DNA of 41,320 nt from Eubacterium sp. (GTDB lineage: Bacteria; Bacillota; Clostridia; Lachnospirales; Lachnospiraceae). The notes below the pieces were generated by a model that was not told the origin of the DNA, did not search any database, and saw nothing but the letters and a program-made list of their open reading frames with translations. A program made the position numbers and the translations under genes. The stretch covers positions 1 to 41,320 of the forward strand of contig JAILRZ010000055.1 of NCBI GenBank assembly GCA_024697845.1. The letters are read 5' to 3'. Positions 1-9,705 of this stretch are shown here, piece by piece; position 1 is the first letter of the stretch; each line of letters opens with the position of its first letter.

Positions 1-32
1 TATTAGAGACAACGTGTAGGATTGCACGATCA

Positions 33-66
33 TTTACGCCTTGTTTTGCAAGGCGTAAAATTTTTA
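33..66 (+). terminator. Intrinsic terminator or attenuator-like hairpin upstream of proA
   Basis: TTTACGCCTTG-TTTTG-CAAGGCGTAAA perfect 11-bp stem followed by TTTTT. Confidence 0.75.
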
Positions 67-84
67 TAAAGAGAGGTTATCCAT

Positions 85-1362
85 ATGAATATAAGAGAAG
101 AAGCACATCAGATGAAATTGGTTTCTCCAAAGCTTGCAGCTACAAGCAATGAGGAAAGAAATAAAGCATTAGAGATGGTGGCAAAGGCGTTGGAGGCACA
201 CCGTGATGAAATTTTTGAAGCGAATCAGATTGATTTAAAGAATGCAAAGGAAAATGGAATTTCCGATGCAGTATATAAGCGTTTGAAGTTCGATGAAGGA
301 AAATTAAAATCCGTGATTGAAGGACTTCATCAGTTGATGGGATTAGAAGATCCTGTCGGAAAAGTTATCTTTGAAAGAGAATTGGATGAAGGATTGGTAT
401 TAAAGAGAATTTCCTGCCCAATCGGTGTGATTGGTGTGATTTTTGAAGCACGTCCGGACGCTTTGGTTCAGATTTCTTCCCTTTGTATTAAGAGCGGAAA
501 TTGTGCAATTTTGAAAGGTGGAAAAGAAACGGTTACAACAAACAAAGTATTGTTCCGGATTATTAATGAAAGTGTAATTGAAGCAGGACTTCCTAAGGGA
601 TGTCTCCTTCAGGCAGAATTACATAATGAAATTGATGAATTATTACAATGCGAGAAGGATGTGGATTTGTTAATTCCTCGTGGTTCCAATGCTTTTGTTC
701 AGTATATTATGAACAATACAAAGATTCCGGTAATGGGACATGCTGATGGAATCTGCCATGTCTATGTTGATGCAGATGCAGATTTTGAAAAGGCGGTACC
801 AATTGTTGTAGATGCAAAGATTCAGTATACCGCAGCATGTAATGCAGTTGAAACTTTGTTGGTAAACAGAAAAATTGCCGGTGAATTTTTACCAAAGGTT
901 GCAAAAGCTTTGGAAGAAGCCGGAGTGAAACTTCGTGGAACAAAAGAAGTGACCGGATTCATTTCTGCAGAAGAAATGGGTGAAGAAGAATTCAACACAG
1001 AATATCTGGAATTAGTTCTTTCCGTAAAATTGGTAGATGATGTAGCGGAAGCCGTAGACCATATCAATCGATTTGGTTCTCATCACACCGATGCCATTGT
1101 GACGGAAAATCAGGAAACCGCGGAATACTTCATGCAGATGGTAGATTCTGCTGGGGTATATCAGAATTGTTCTACCCGATTTGCAGATGGATTCCGTTAT
1201 GGATTCGGTGCAGAGGTAGGAATCAGCACCAGTAAAATTCATGCCAGAGGACCAGTAGGTTTGGAAGGTCTAATGACTTATAAGTATAAATTATATGGAA
1301 GCGGTCAGATTGTGGATGACTATGCAACCGGAAGGAAAAGTTTTCATTTTAAAGACAGATAA
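85..1362 (+). CDS. proA: Gamma-glutamyl phosphate reductase
   Basis: 425 aa ORF; ProA-type motifs such as CPIGVIGVIFEARPDALVQISSLCIKSGN and GHADGICHVYVD; RBS gagaggttat upstream. Confidence 0.95.
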   Translation: MNIREEAHQMKLVSPKLAATSNEERNKALEMVAKALEAHRDEIFEANQIDLKNAKENGISDAVYKRLKFDEGKLKSVIEGLHQLMGLEDPVGKVIFERELDEGLVLKRISCPIGVIGVIFEARPDALVQISSLCIKSGNCAILKGGKETVTTNKVLFRIINESVIEAGLPKGCLLQAELHNEIDELLQCEKDVDLLIPRGSNAFVQYIMNNTKIPVMGHADGICHVYVDADADFEKAVPIVVDAKIQYTAACNAVETLLVNRKIAGEFLPKVAKALEEAGVKLRGTKEVTGFISAEEMGEEEFNTEYLELVLSVKLVDDVAEAVDHINRFGSHHTDAIVTENQETAEYFMQMVDSAGVYQNCSTRFADGFRYGFGAEVGISTSKIHARGPVGLEGLMTYKYKLYGSGQIVDDYATGRKSFHFKDR

Positions 1363-1378
1363 TAAGGAGATGTGACTT

Positions 1379-3688
1379 ATGGAACAGAAAAGACCGTTAA
1401 ATAGAAAGCGATTCGATTCAGGCCAAAGTGCCAAAGTTACCCGTAGAGGAGAAGGCTTGGGAACCGGTCCGGTAGGAAAGAGAAGTAATTCTTCCACTGG
1501 TGGCTTTTCCGGAAAGGGTACCGGTACAAAAGCTGGTTTGGCAGGTGGTGGCGGAATCAGTATTATTGCTATTATCTTTATATTGATGCAGTTGTTCGGA
1601 AATTCCGGCGGGGGTGATTCCATGCTGGGTGGTCTTGGAAATATGAGTTCCATGGCAGGAAATTATAGCGGAAGTAATTCCAGTATGAATGCAGTAAACA
1701 CATCTGTTGCAAGTGGCAGCAGAGAAAAGCGTACTGTTATTAAGGGAAATGGTCAGGACGAGCACACCATTATGGTTTATTTGTGCGGTACAGATTTGGA
1801 ATCCGGAAGTGGGATGGCCAGCAATGACTTGGCAGAAATGGCTGCGGCGAATCTTTCCAATCAGATAAATGTCATTGTTTATACCGGTGGATGCAAACGC
1901 TGGAAAAATGGAATTAGCAGTAAAACCAATCAAATTTATCAGGTTCAAAAGGGTAAATTAAAATGTTTGGTAGAAAATGACGGAAACAAGTCTATGGTGG
2001 AACCGTCAACACTGACATCTTTTATTCAATGGTGTAACCAGAAATATCCGGCAAACAGAAAGAGCCTGATTCTTTGGGATCACGGTGGAGGGTCCGTTGC
2101 AGGATTCGGTTACGATGAAAAAATGGGACATGGCAAATCAATGTCTTTAGCAAAGATTCATACTGCATTGAAAAATGCTGGAACAACCTTCGACTTTATT
2201 GGATTTGATGCATGCCTGATGGCAACGGCAGAAAATGCATTGATGCTTGATAAGTATGCAGATTATCTGATTGCCTCAGAGGAAACCGAACCGGGAATCG
2301 GTTGGTACTATACAAACTGGTTGAGCCAACTGTCACAAAATCCGTCTATGGAAACAACAGAAATCGGAAAAAGGATTATTGATGATTATACCAGTCAGTG
2401 TCAGAGAAGATGTCCGGGACAGAAGACGACATTGTCATTGATTGACCTGGCAGAATTTGCAAATACAGTACCGGGAGCCTTAAAGGATTTTTCCAACTCC
2501 ATTAGTCAGAAAATATCTGACAAAAAATACAAAGAGGTTTCTGATGCCAGAAATATTACAAGGGAATTTTCCCCAAGATCTAAAATTGATCAGGTGGATT
2601 TGGCGGATATGGCAAAGAACATGGGGAATGCCGAAGGAAGAGCTTTAGATCAGGTCGTAAGAAGTGCTGTGAAGTACAACCGTACTTCTTCCAATATGAC
2701 CAACTCTTATGGCGTATCCATTTATTTCCCATATAAAAAGACATCTTATGTCGATAGTGCTTGTCAGAATTATGAAGCCATTGGAATGGGAAGTGAATAT
2801 AGTAATTGTATTAAACGTTTTGCAGCTTTGGAAACTACAGGACAGGTATCCGCTGGCGGAAGCAATTCACCGGTAGGAACCTTGTTAGGTGGTGGAGACA
2901 GTAGTGCATCCTTCGATGTAGGAACTTTGCTGACTATGTTAGCCGGTTTTTCCGGAGGAGACCGAACCATTTCTGTTGACGGACTAAATTCCGGAAATAT
3001 CAATTATTTGAAAAACAGTGGGCTAAGCAATGAAGAAATGGCAAACTTTGTTTCTCAGAACCATTTGCAGAATTCGGATTTTAGATTCCAAAATAAAGAT
3101 GGAAAGCAGATCCTTCATTTAAGTGAAAAGCAGTGGGGAATGATTCATTCCGTAGACCAAAACATATTCATCTATGATGGAAAGGGTTATTTGGATATGG
3201 GATTGGATAACGTCTTTGATTTTACGAAAGACGGAGACATGATTGCAAGCACAGAAGCAACCTGGCTTGGCATTAACGGACAGCCGGTAGCTTACTATCG
3301 AACAGATACAACTCAGCGTGGCGAGGAATATACCATTACCGGTTATGTTCCTGCTAAGCTTAACGGTGTTCGAGTCAATCTAATTCTTGTATTTGATAAC
3401 GAACACGAGCAGGGATTCATTGCAGGTGCTGAAAAAGTTTATGCCAACAATGAAACACAGCTGGTAGCAAAGAATATGATAGAACTGAAGAAAGGTGACC
3501 AGTTAGATTTCATCTGTGATTACTATAATGAAGACGGAACATACCAGGACAGCTACTTGATTGGTGAACCGATGACAGTGTCTGACCATATGGAAATTGC
3601 CAATGTAAAAATTGAAAATGAAAAGTTGGAGATTTCTTATAAGTTTACGGATATCTATAACAATGAATATTGGGCAAAGGTGAAATAG
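1379..3688 (+). CDS. Clostripain-family (C11) cysteine peptidase, membrane anchored
   Basis: 769 aa; N-terminal TM; TIMVYLCGTDLES, catalytic-type ILWDHGGG and GFDACLMA motifs. Confidence 0.88.
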   Translation: MEQKRPLNRKRFDSGQSAKVTRRGEGLGTGPVGKRSNSSTGGFSGKGTGTKAGLAGGGGISIIAIIFILMQLFGNSGGGDSMLGGLGNMSSMAGNYSGSNSSMNAVNTSVASGSREKRTVIKGNGQDEHTIMVYLCGTDLESGSGMASNDLAEMAAANLSNQINVIVYTGGCKRWKNGISSKTNQIYQVQKGKLKCLVENDGNKSMVEPSTLTSFIQWCNQKYPANRKSLILWDHGGGSVAGFGYDEKMGHGKSMSLAKIHTALKNAGTTFDFIGFDACLMATAENALMLDKYADYLIASEETEPGIGWYYTNWLSQLSQNPSMETTEIGKRIIDDYTSQCQRRCPGQKTTLSLIDLAEFANTVPGALKDFSNSISQKISDKKYKEVSDARNITREFSPRSKIDQVDLADMAKNMGNAEGRALDQVVRSAVKYNRTSSNMTNSYGVSIYFPYKKTSYVDSACQNYEAIGMGSEYSNCIKRFAALETTGQVSAGGSNSPVGTLLGGGDSSASFDVGTLLTMLAGFSGGDRTISVDGLNSGNINYLKNSGLSNEEMANFVSQNHLQNSDFRFQNKDGKQILHLSEKQWGMIHSVDQNIFIYDGKGYLDMGLDNVFDFTKDGDMIASTEATWLGINGQPVAYYRTDTTQRGEEYTITGYVPAKLNGVRVNLILVFDNEHEQGFIAGAEKVYANNETQLVAKNMIELKKGDQLDFICDYYNEDGTYQDSYLIGEPMTVSDHMEIANVKIENEKLEISYKFTDIYNNEYWAKVK

Positions 3689-3714
3689 TTTTTAATAGAC
3701 ATCGGAGGTAGTTT

Positions 3715-3882
3715 ATGGGTTCTTGGATTTCAGCAAACATAGGGAACATTGTGGTACTTACCATCCTGGTGGTTGTAGTAGTACTAATACTATCCAAAAT
3801 GATTCGGGATAAAAAGAATGGGAAGTCCTCCTGTAGCTGTGGATGCTCAGGATGTCCGATGAAGGATAAATGCCATAAATAG
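3715..3882 (+). CDS. FeoB-associated Cys-rich membrane-type small protein (55 aa)
   Basis: Own translation: MGSWISANIGNIVVLTILVVVVVLILSKMIRDKKNGKSSCSCGCSGCPMKDKCHK; one TM plus Cys-rich tail; RBS cggaggt; not in supplied ORF track. Confidence 0.75.
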   Translation: MGSWISANIGNIVVLTILVVVVVLILSKMIRDKKNGKSSCSCGCSGCPMKDKCHK

Positions 3883-3924
3883 TTCTTCAAAGAAGGAAGG
3901 ATTTAGATAGGATTGAGAATAGAT

Positions 3925-3969
3925 GCACTCACCAAATAGCAAAAAAGCTAAATTGGTGGGTGCTTTTTT
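3925..3969 (+). terminator. Intrinsic terminator
   Basis: GCACTCACCAA...TTGGTGGGTGC stem followed by TTTTTT. Confidence 0.85.
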
Positions 3970-3976
3970 ATGTCAT

Positions 3977-4453
3977 TGCACCCTGTAGGTTAAAAAGTGT
4001 TTCCAGGGTGCAGAAAAGAGGGAGCCATAAGGGGGATGCTGCACCCTGTGGCTTGAAAAACGATTCTAGGGTGCAGAAAAGGAAACACCAAGAGTTGTAT
4101 GCTGCACCCTACAGTACAAAAAGTGATTCTAGGGTGCAGAGAAGAGAGCACCAAGAGTTGTATGCTGCACCCTACAGTACAAAAAGCGATTCTAGGGTGC
4201 AGAAAAGGTAGCGCCAAGAGTTGGATGCTGCACCCTACAGGGCAAAAAGCGATTCTAGGGTGCAGAAAAGGCAGCACCAAGAGTTGTATGCTGCACCCTA
4301 CAGTACAAAAAGCGATTCTAGGGTGCAGAAAAGGTATCGCCAAGAGTTGTATACTGCACCCTACAGGCGAAAAAGTGCTTCTAGGGTGCAGAAAAGGTAG
4401 CGCCAAGAGTTGTATGCTGCACCCTACAGATGAAAAAATGAGTTCAGGGTGAA
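3977..4453. repeat. Eight tandem copies of a 63-bp palindrome-containing repeat
   Basis: TGCACCCT starts at 3977, 4040, 4103, 4166, 4229, 4292, 4355 and 4418, exactly 63 bp apart; each unit carries TGCACCCTA...TAGGGTGCA inverted repeat; last copy degenerate. Confidence 0.97.
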
Positions 4454-4553
4454 ATTTGTGGTTTGTGGAAAGAGTTTTGAATTATCAGGTTTCATTCAAA
4501 GTCGAAAAATGGTATAATGTGTAACTAGATGAGGGTTCGGGTACAGAGAAAAG

Positions 4554-4997
4554 ATGGACGAATTAGCAAGACGGTTAAAAACAGGAAATATAAAGGTGAT
4601 TTTTCAGGAGCAGACCAATGATGGAATGGTACAGTTTTTCCGCTATGTATTTGTAGGTGGATTTGCCTTTGTGGCAGACTGGTGTACCATGATGTTAGGG
4701 GTAGTGGCCGGGATGAATAAATATTGGGCAGTGGCGACGGCTTTCGTTGCGGGGTTAATTGTCAATTTTATTCTTTCTAAGTGGCTGGTGTTTCAGGAAA
4801 AATCAGAAAAAACTAATGCGACCGGTGAATTTGTTATGTATGGTGTCGTAGGTCTGTTGGGACTTTTGTTTACTGAAATCTTAATGTACATTCAGTTAGA
4901 GTGGATGGAAATTCATATCATGATTGCCAAAGTGATTGCGGCAGCCATTGTATTATTATGGAATTTTATTGCAAGAAAAGTACTATTATATCAATAG
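4554..4997 (+). CDS. GtrA-like membrane protein
   Basis: 147 aa, four predicted TM segments, FFRYVFVGGFAFVADW and NFILSKWLVF motifs typical of GtrA family. Confidence 0.85.
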   Translation: MDELARRLKTGNIKVIFQEQTNDGMVQFFRYVFVGGFAFVADWCTMMLGVVAGMNKYWAVATAFVAGLIVNFILSKWLVFQEKSEKTNATGEFVMYGVVGLLGLLFTEILMYIQLEWMEIHIMIAKVIAAAIVLLWNFIARKVLLYQ

Positions 4998-5053
4998 GGG
5001 CACTTTCAGAGCAAAAAAATATAAAAACTTAAAAGAAGAAAGGAGTTTTAATT

Positions 5054-6274
5054 ATGGGTTTAATTAAAGCAGGATTAGGTGCGTTAGGGGGCACATTGGC
5101 AGATCAGTGGAAAGAATTTTTCTACTGCGAAGCAATTGACAAAGATGTTCTTGTAGTGAAAGGTGAGAAGAGAATTGGAAATCGTTCTTCCAATAAAAGA
5201 GGAAGCGACAATGTAATTTCCAACGGATCTGGAATTGTTGTGGCAGACGGACAGTGTATGATTATTGTTGAACAGGGAAAAATCGTTGAAGTCTGTGCTG
5301 AACCGGGTGAATTTACTTATAATACAGAATTAGAACCAAGTATTTTTACAGGACCTTTAAAGAAATCAATTGTGGAAACTTTCAAACAGGTTGGAAAGCG
5401 TTTCACCTATGGTGGAGAACCTCCAAAAGATCAGAGAGTTTATTTCTTCAATACTAAAGAATTAATCGACAATAAATTTGGAACACCGAATCCGATTCCT
5501 TTCAGAATCGTAGATCATAACATCGGACTGGATTTAGACAGTGCCGTACGTTGTTCCGGTGTATATTCTTATAAGATTACCGATCCATTGTTATTCTATA
5601 CGAATGTGTGCGGTAATGTTGCGGATGAATATCGCAGAGATGAAATTGATTCCCAGTTAAAGACTGAATTTATCAGTGCTTTGCAGCCGGCATTTGCAAA
5701 ATTATCAGGATTGCAGATGCGTCCAAACGAAATTCCGGGACATGCGGAAGAATTGGCAGAAGCAATGAATGAAGCATTAAGCCAGAAATGGGGAGAACTC
5801 AGAGGTCTTGATGTAATTTCCATTGCAATGAATCCAATCACAATTCCGGAAGAAGATGCAGCAGCAATTAAGCTTGCTCAGAGAAATGCAATGCTTCGTG
5901 ATCCGAATATGGCAGGAGCAACTTTAGTAGGTGCACAGGCAGATGCAATGAAAGCAGCAGCAGAAAACTCCGGTGGAGCAATGACCGGATTTATGGGGAT
6001 GGGAATGGCTCAGAATGCAGGTGGAAATAATGCCCAGGCATTGTTTGCAATGGGACAGCAGCAACAGGCACAGCAGGCAGCAGCACAGCCACAACAGCCA
6101 CAGCAGGCAGCACCGGCATCTGATGCATGGACTTGTGTATGTGGGGCACTTGCTACCGGAAAATTCTGTTCTCAGTGTGGAGCACCAAAGCCGGCACCGG
6201 CACAGTGGACCTGTTCTTGTGGAGCAGTGAATACCGGAAACTTCTGTTCACAGTGTGGAAAACCAAGAGCATAA
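5054..6274 (+). CDS. SPFH domain protein with C-terminal double zinc ribbon (virion core protein/YdjI-like)
   Basis: 406 aa; SPFH-like body, Q/A-rich linker, then two CxC...CxxC ribbons (WTCVCGALATGKFCSQCG / WTCSCGAVNTGNFCSQCG). Confidence 0.85.
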   Translation: MGLIKAGLGALGGTLADQWKEFFYCEAIDKDVLVVKGEKRIGNRSSNKRGSDNVISNGSGIVVADGQCMIIVEQGKIVEVCAEPGEFTYNTELEPSIFTGPLKKSIVETFKQVGKRFTYGGEPPKDQRVYFFNTKELIDNKFGTPNPIPFRIVDHNIGLDLDSAVRCSGVYSYKITDPLLFYTNVCGNVADEYRRDEIDSQLKTEFISALQPAFAKLSGLQMRPNEIPGHAEELAEAMNEALSQKWGELRGLDVISIAMNPITIPEEDAAAIKLAQRNAMLRDPNMAGATLVGAQADAMKAAAENSGGAMTGFMGMGMAQNAGGNNAQALFAMGQQQQAQQAAAQPQQPQQAAPASDAWTCVCGALATGKFCSQCGAPKPAPAQWTCSCGAVNTGNFCSQCGKPRA

Positions 6275-6364
6275 GAATCTTTTGGGCGTGTAGGTTTACA
6301 CGCCCTTACTCTGCTTTCCTGAGAGGAGAGAAGAAAATAAATAGGGTTAAAGGAAGGTGAAGGA

Positions 6365-7450
6365 ATGTCATCTTTATTGGAATATAAATGCCCGTCTTGT
6401 GGTGGGGCAATTGAATTTAATAGTACTGTTCAGAAAATGAAGTGTCCTTTCTGTGATACGGAATTTGATGTGGAAACTTTGCAGGAATATGATGCAGAGC
6501 TGCAGAATGAAACATCAGATGATATTTCATGGGATACTTCCGCAGGTGGAAACTGGACAGAGGATGAAATGACAGGGATGCGACTGTATGTTTGTAAGTC
6601 CTGTGGTGGAGAAATTGTGGGAGATGAAACTACAGCGGCAACGACCTGTCCGTATTGTGATAATCCCGTTGTAATGATGGAACAGTTTACCGGCGTGTTA
6701 AAACCGAACTATGTAATCCCATTTAAGATTGATAAGAATATGGCAAAACAGAAACTGAGGGAGTTTTACAAAGGAAAGCGTTTACTGCCATCATCATTTA
6801 GGAGTGAAAATCATATTGATGAAGTGAAAGGAATCTATGTTCCGTATTGGTTGTTTGATGCAGATACCCAAGGATCCGTTCGTTACAAAGGAACAAAAGT
6901 AACGGGGCATTGGTCGGATTCAAATTATAACTATACACAGATTAGCGTATTTTCTGTTATCCGAGAAGGAACTTTGCAATTCGAAAATGTACCGGCAGAT
7001 GGCTCTTCAAAAATGGCAGATGATATGATGGAATCGGTTGAACCATATTACTTTAGTGAAGCAGTTGATTTTCAGACGGCATATCTGGCAGGATATCTGG
7101 CAGATAAATATGATGTCACTTCTGAGGAAAGTATTGAACGGGTGAATCAACGAATGAAACAAAGCACGGAAGAAGCATTCAAAAGTACGTGTACAGGTTA
7201 TGGAACATTGGAAACACAGCACAGTAGCATTCATGTTGAAAACGGAAAGGCAAAATATGCATTGTATCCGGTATGGCTTTTAAATACCAGATGGAAAGGT
7301 GAAAAATTCACCTTTGCCGTGAATGGACAGACTGGAAAAATCGTAGGAGATATGCCGGTAGACTGGACAAAATTCTGGTGCTGGTTCGCTGGAATTACTG
7401 CAGTTGCCACATCAATTGCCTATGGATTGATGTACATATTCCTACGTTAG
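6365..7450 (+). CDS. TFIIB-type zinc ribbon-containing membrane protein
   Basis: YKCPSCGGAIEFNSTVQKMKCPFCDTEFDVETL and a second CKSCGGEI...CPYCDNP ribbon; C-terminal TM. Confidence 0.8.
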   Translation: MSSLLEYKCPSCGGAIEFNSTVQKMKCPFCDTEFDVETLQEYDAELQNETSDDISWDTSAGGNWTEDEMTGMRLYVCKSCGGEIVGDETTAATTCPYCDNPVVMMEQFTGVLKPNYVIPFKIDKNMAKQKLREFYKGKRLLPSSFRSENHIDEVKGIYVPYWLFDADTQGSVRYKGTKVTGHWSDSNYNYTQISVFSVIREGTLQFENVPADGSSKMADDMMESVEPYYFSEAVDFQTAYLAGYLADKYDVTSEESIERVNQRMKQSTEEAFKSTCTGYGTLETQHSSIHVENGKAKYALYPVWLLNTRWKGEKFTFAVNGQTGKIVGDMPVDWTKFWCWFAGITAVATSIAYGLMYIFLR

Positions 7451-7468
7451 AAAACGATAGCAGAAAGG

Positions 7469-8287
7469 ATGAGAATTATGAATCAGAAATTAGTTAGATT
7501 TTGTTCCAGGCTACTTCTTGTTATCGTTTGTACCTTGTTTATAACAGGAATAGCCAATCAGAATGTTTATGGAGAAAACCGGCAGAAGCTGGTGGATGAT
7601 GCCAATCTTCTCAGTAGTTCCGACAAGGAACACGTGGAAGCATTGCTGATGAAAATAAGTGAGAAAAATCAGCATGATATTGTAATTGTAACAAAAGAAT
7701 CTTTGCGTGATGAAGCAGGATATACAACAGAACCATTGGAATATGCGAAAGATTATTATTACAGTAACGGATACGGTTATGGTCAGGACCAGGATGGAAT
7801 TATTTTGGTAATTGGAATGGAAAACCGGGATTATGCGGTATATCCTTGTGGACCGAATTTTGTTGTATATACGGATGCCGGACTTGATTATATTGAAAAT
7901 CAGGTCATTCCAAGTATGACGGACGGAGATTATGCAAAGGCTTTTACGGACTTTGCCAATTTATGTGACCAATATGTGGAAAAGGCAAAAGCAGGAGAAC
8001 CTTATGACACAGGGGATTTACCGAAGAAAGATCTGACAATAATCCATTTATTAGTTGCAATTGCAATCGGAGCCGGAGTGGCAGCTTTTGGTTGTTTCTA
8101 TATGAAATCACAGCTCAATACTATTCACCCGAAAAACAATGCCAGTGACTATGTGGTAAAAGACAGTTTGATGCTTTCTAATTCTTCAGACAGATTTTTA
8201 TACTTTATCACAAAGAAAACACCAAGACCGAAAAGTAGTAGTTCCGGAGGTCATAGTTCATCCGGAGGCCATAGCGGTCATTTCTAA
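7469..8287 (+). CDS. TPM domain-containing protein (YgcG-like)
   Basis: Signal peptide, VDDANLLSSSDKEHVEALLMKISEKNQHDIVIVTKESL, TM and Ser/Gly/His-rich tail. Confidence 0.8.
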   Translation: MRIMNQKLVRFCSRLLLVIVCTLFITGIANQNVYGENRQKLVDDANLLSSSDKEHVEALLMKISEKNQHDIVIVTKESLRDEAGYTTEPLEYAKDYYYSNGYGYGQDQDGIILVIGMENRDYAVYPCGPNFVVYTDAGLDYIENQVIPSMTDGDYAKAFTDFANLCDQYVEKAKAGEPYDTGDLPKKDLTIIHLLVAIAIGAGVAAFGCFYMKSQLNTIHPKNNASDYVVKDSLMLSNSSDRFLYFITKKTPRPKSSSSGGHSSSGGHSGHF

Positions 8288-8309
8288 AATGAAATCACAA
8301 TTACGACAT

Positions 8310-8343
8310 AAAATACACACGAATTTTTCGTGTGTATTTTTAT
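8310..8343. terminator. Intrinsic terminator (probably bidirectional)
   Basis: AAAATACACACGAA-TTT-TTCGTGTGTATTTT perfect 14-bp stem. Confidence 0.85.
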
Positions 8344-8406
8344 ATAGGAAATGCCTTGTTTGTGGTATAATGAATGGACAGAATTAAACAAAAAGAGGAA
8401 CGAGAA

Positions 8407-8994
8407 ATGGAAGGAAATACAATTTATGGAGAACACTTACCGAGATTGGAAGAGATTCGGAATGAAATAGAAGGATTAATTGAACAGTTACGTATGGAAA
8501 TTAAGGAAAAGCAGGGGATGGATCCGGTAGAGCATTGTCTTTCACGAATAAAAAGTGAAGAAAGTATGCGAGAGAAGTGCCGGAGAAGAGGCTTTGAAGA
8601 AACAACCTATAATGCGTTGTATGAGATTAAAGATGCAATAGGATTTCGAATTGTTTGTGCCTTTGTCAATGATGTCTATCGGATTCGGGATTACCTGAAA
8701 AATATTGAGTTTTTGACAGTTGTAGAAGAAAAGGATTATATAAAAAAGGCAAAGCCAAACGGTTATCGAAGTTTTCACATGATTTTACAGACAAAAGACG
8801 GTTACTATGTGGAAGTACAATTACGAACCATTTCTATGGATACTTGGGCTGCATTGGAACATCATTTAAAGTACAAGAAAACAGTGAATGCCAATGAAAA
8901 ACTGATTGTCAGTGAATTAAAGCGATGTGCAGATGAATTGGCATCTACCGATGTTTCCATGCAGATTATTAAAGATATGATTTTTCAGGAATAA
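8407..8994 (+). CDS. RelA/SpoT-domain small alarmone synthetase (GTP pyrophosphokinase)
   Basis: SRIKSEESMREKCRRRG, DAIGFRIVCAF, KPNGYRSFHMI, EVQLRTISMDTWAALEHHLKYK motifs; ATG at 8407 preferred over the track start 8374. Confidence 0.88.
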   Translation: MEGNTIYGEHLPRLEEIRNEIEGLIEQLRMEIKEKQGMDPVEHCLSRIKSEESMREKCRRRGFEETTYNALYEIKDAIGFRIVCAFVNDVYRIRDYLKNIEFLTVVEEKDYIKKAKPNGYRSFHMILQTKDGYYVEVQLRTISMDTWAALEHHLKYKKTVNANEKLIVSELKRCADELASTDVSMQIIKDMIFQE

Positions 8995-9009
8995 AAATTG
9001 GAGGCTGTT

Positions 9010-9696
9010 ATGAGATTACTATTAGCAGAAGATACAGCGGATTTAAATCGTACTGTTACAATGGTTTTGGAACACGAAGGATATGAAGTGGATTCCGCAT
9101 TGGATGGGGAACAGGCATTGGAATTAGCAATGGCCAATACTTATGATGGGGTGATATTGGATATTATGATGCCGAAAAAAAGCGGTATGGAAGTATTGAG
9201 AGAAATGAGGAAACATCAGATTCTGACACCGGTGTTATTGTTGACGGCAAAAACGGAAATTGATGACCGGGTGGCAGGATTGGATGCGGGGGCAGATGAT
9301 TATCTGGCAAAACCTTTTGCCATGAAAGAATTACTTGCCAGAATCCGTTCCATGATTCGACGTCAGGATAGTTATACGGAAAAAGAGATGCGTTATATGG
9401 ACATTTCATTAAATGCAGAGGATTTTGCATTGACCTCAGGAAATTCGATTCGACTGTCTATTAAAGAATTTGAACTGATGAAAAATCTTTTGGCCAATGT
9501 TTAGAGAGAGTTGTCTACGGATTTTTTAATCGAACATGTATGGTCAGGAGAAGAAGAGGCAGATGAAAATACGGTGTGGTTGTATATTTCCTACCTGAAA
9601 GGGAAGCTTCGGGCAGTTGGATCTGTTGTGGAAATTCAAGGAGAAAAGGGTGGAACATTTCAATTAGTTACCGGAACATCCGGTGGTGTTTTATAG
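9010..9696 (+). pseudogene. OmpR-family response regulator interrupted by in-frame TAG at 9502-9504
   Basis: Receiver domain (DIMMPKKSG, LLTAK, DAGADDYLAKPF) plus start of winged helix, TAG, then same-frame continuation RELSTDFLIEHVWSGEEEADENTVWLYISYLKGKLR; RBS ggagg before ATG 9010. Confidence 0.85.
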
Positions 9697-9705
9697 GAGG
9701 AGATT

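Noticed and set aside
707-1653. Antisense ORFs on the minus strand (707-943, 822-1067, 1012-1242, 1291-1653, and many similar in the track)
   Set aside because: All lie opposite clear coding genes, lack SDs and have unnatural composition; reading-frame shadows
3960-4452. Repeat ORFs of 83, 117 and 138 aa on both strands
   Set aside because: They exist only because the 63-bp repeat length is a multiple of three; no SD or plausible protein composition, and both strands are open
3977-4453. CRISPR array
   Set aside because: Most of the 63-bp unit is conserved, with no unique 30-40 nt spacers and no cas genes nearby
6015-6360. ORFs 6015-6230 and 6127-6360
   Set aside because: Out-of-frame readings of the Q/A-rich and zinc-ribbon part of the SPFH gene
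9505-9696. Independent 61-aa gene 9511-9696
   Set aside because: It is the same-frame C-terminal winged-helix remainder of the interrupted response regulator
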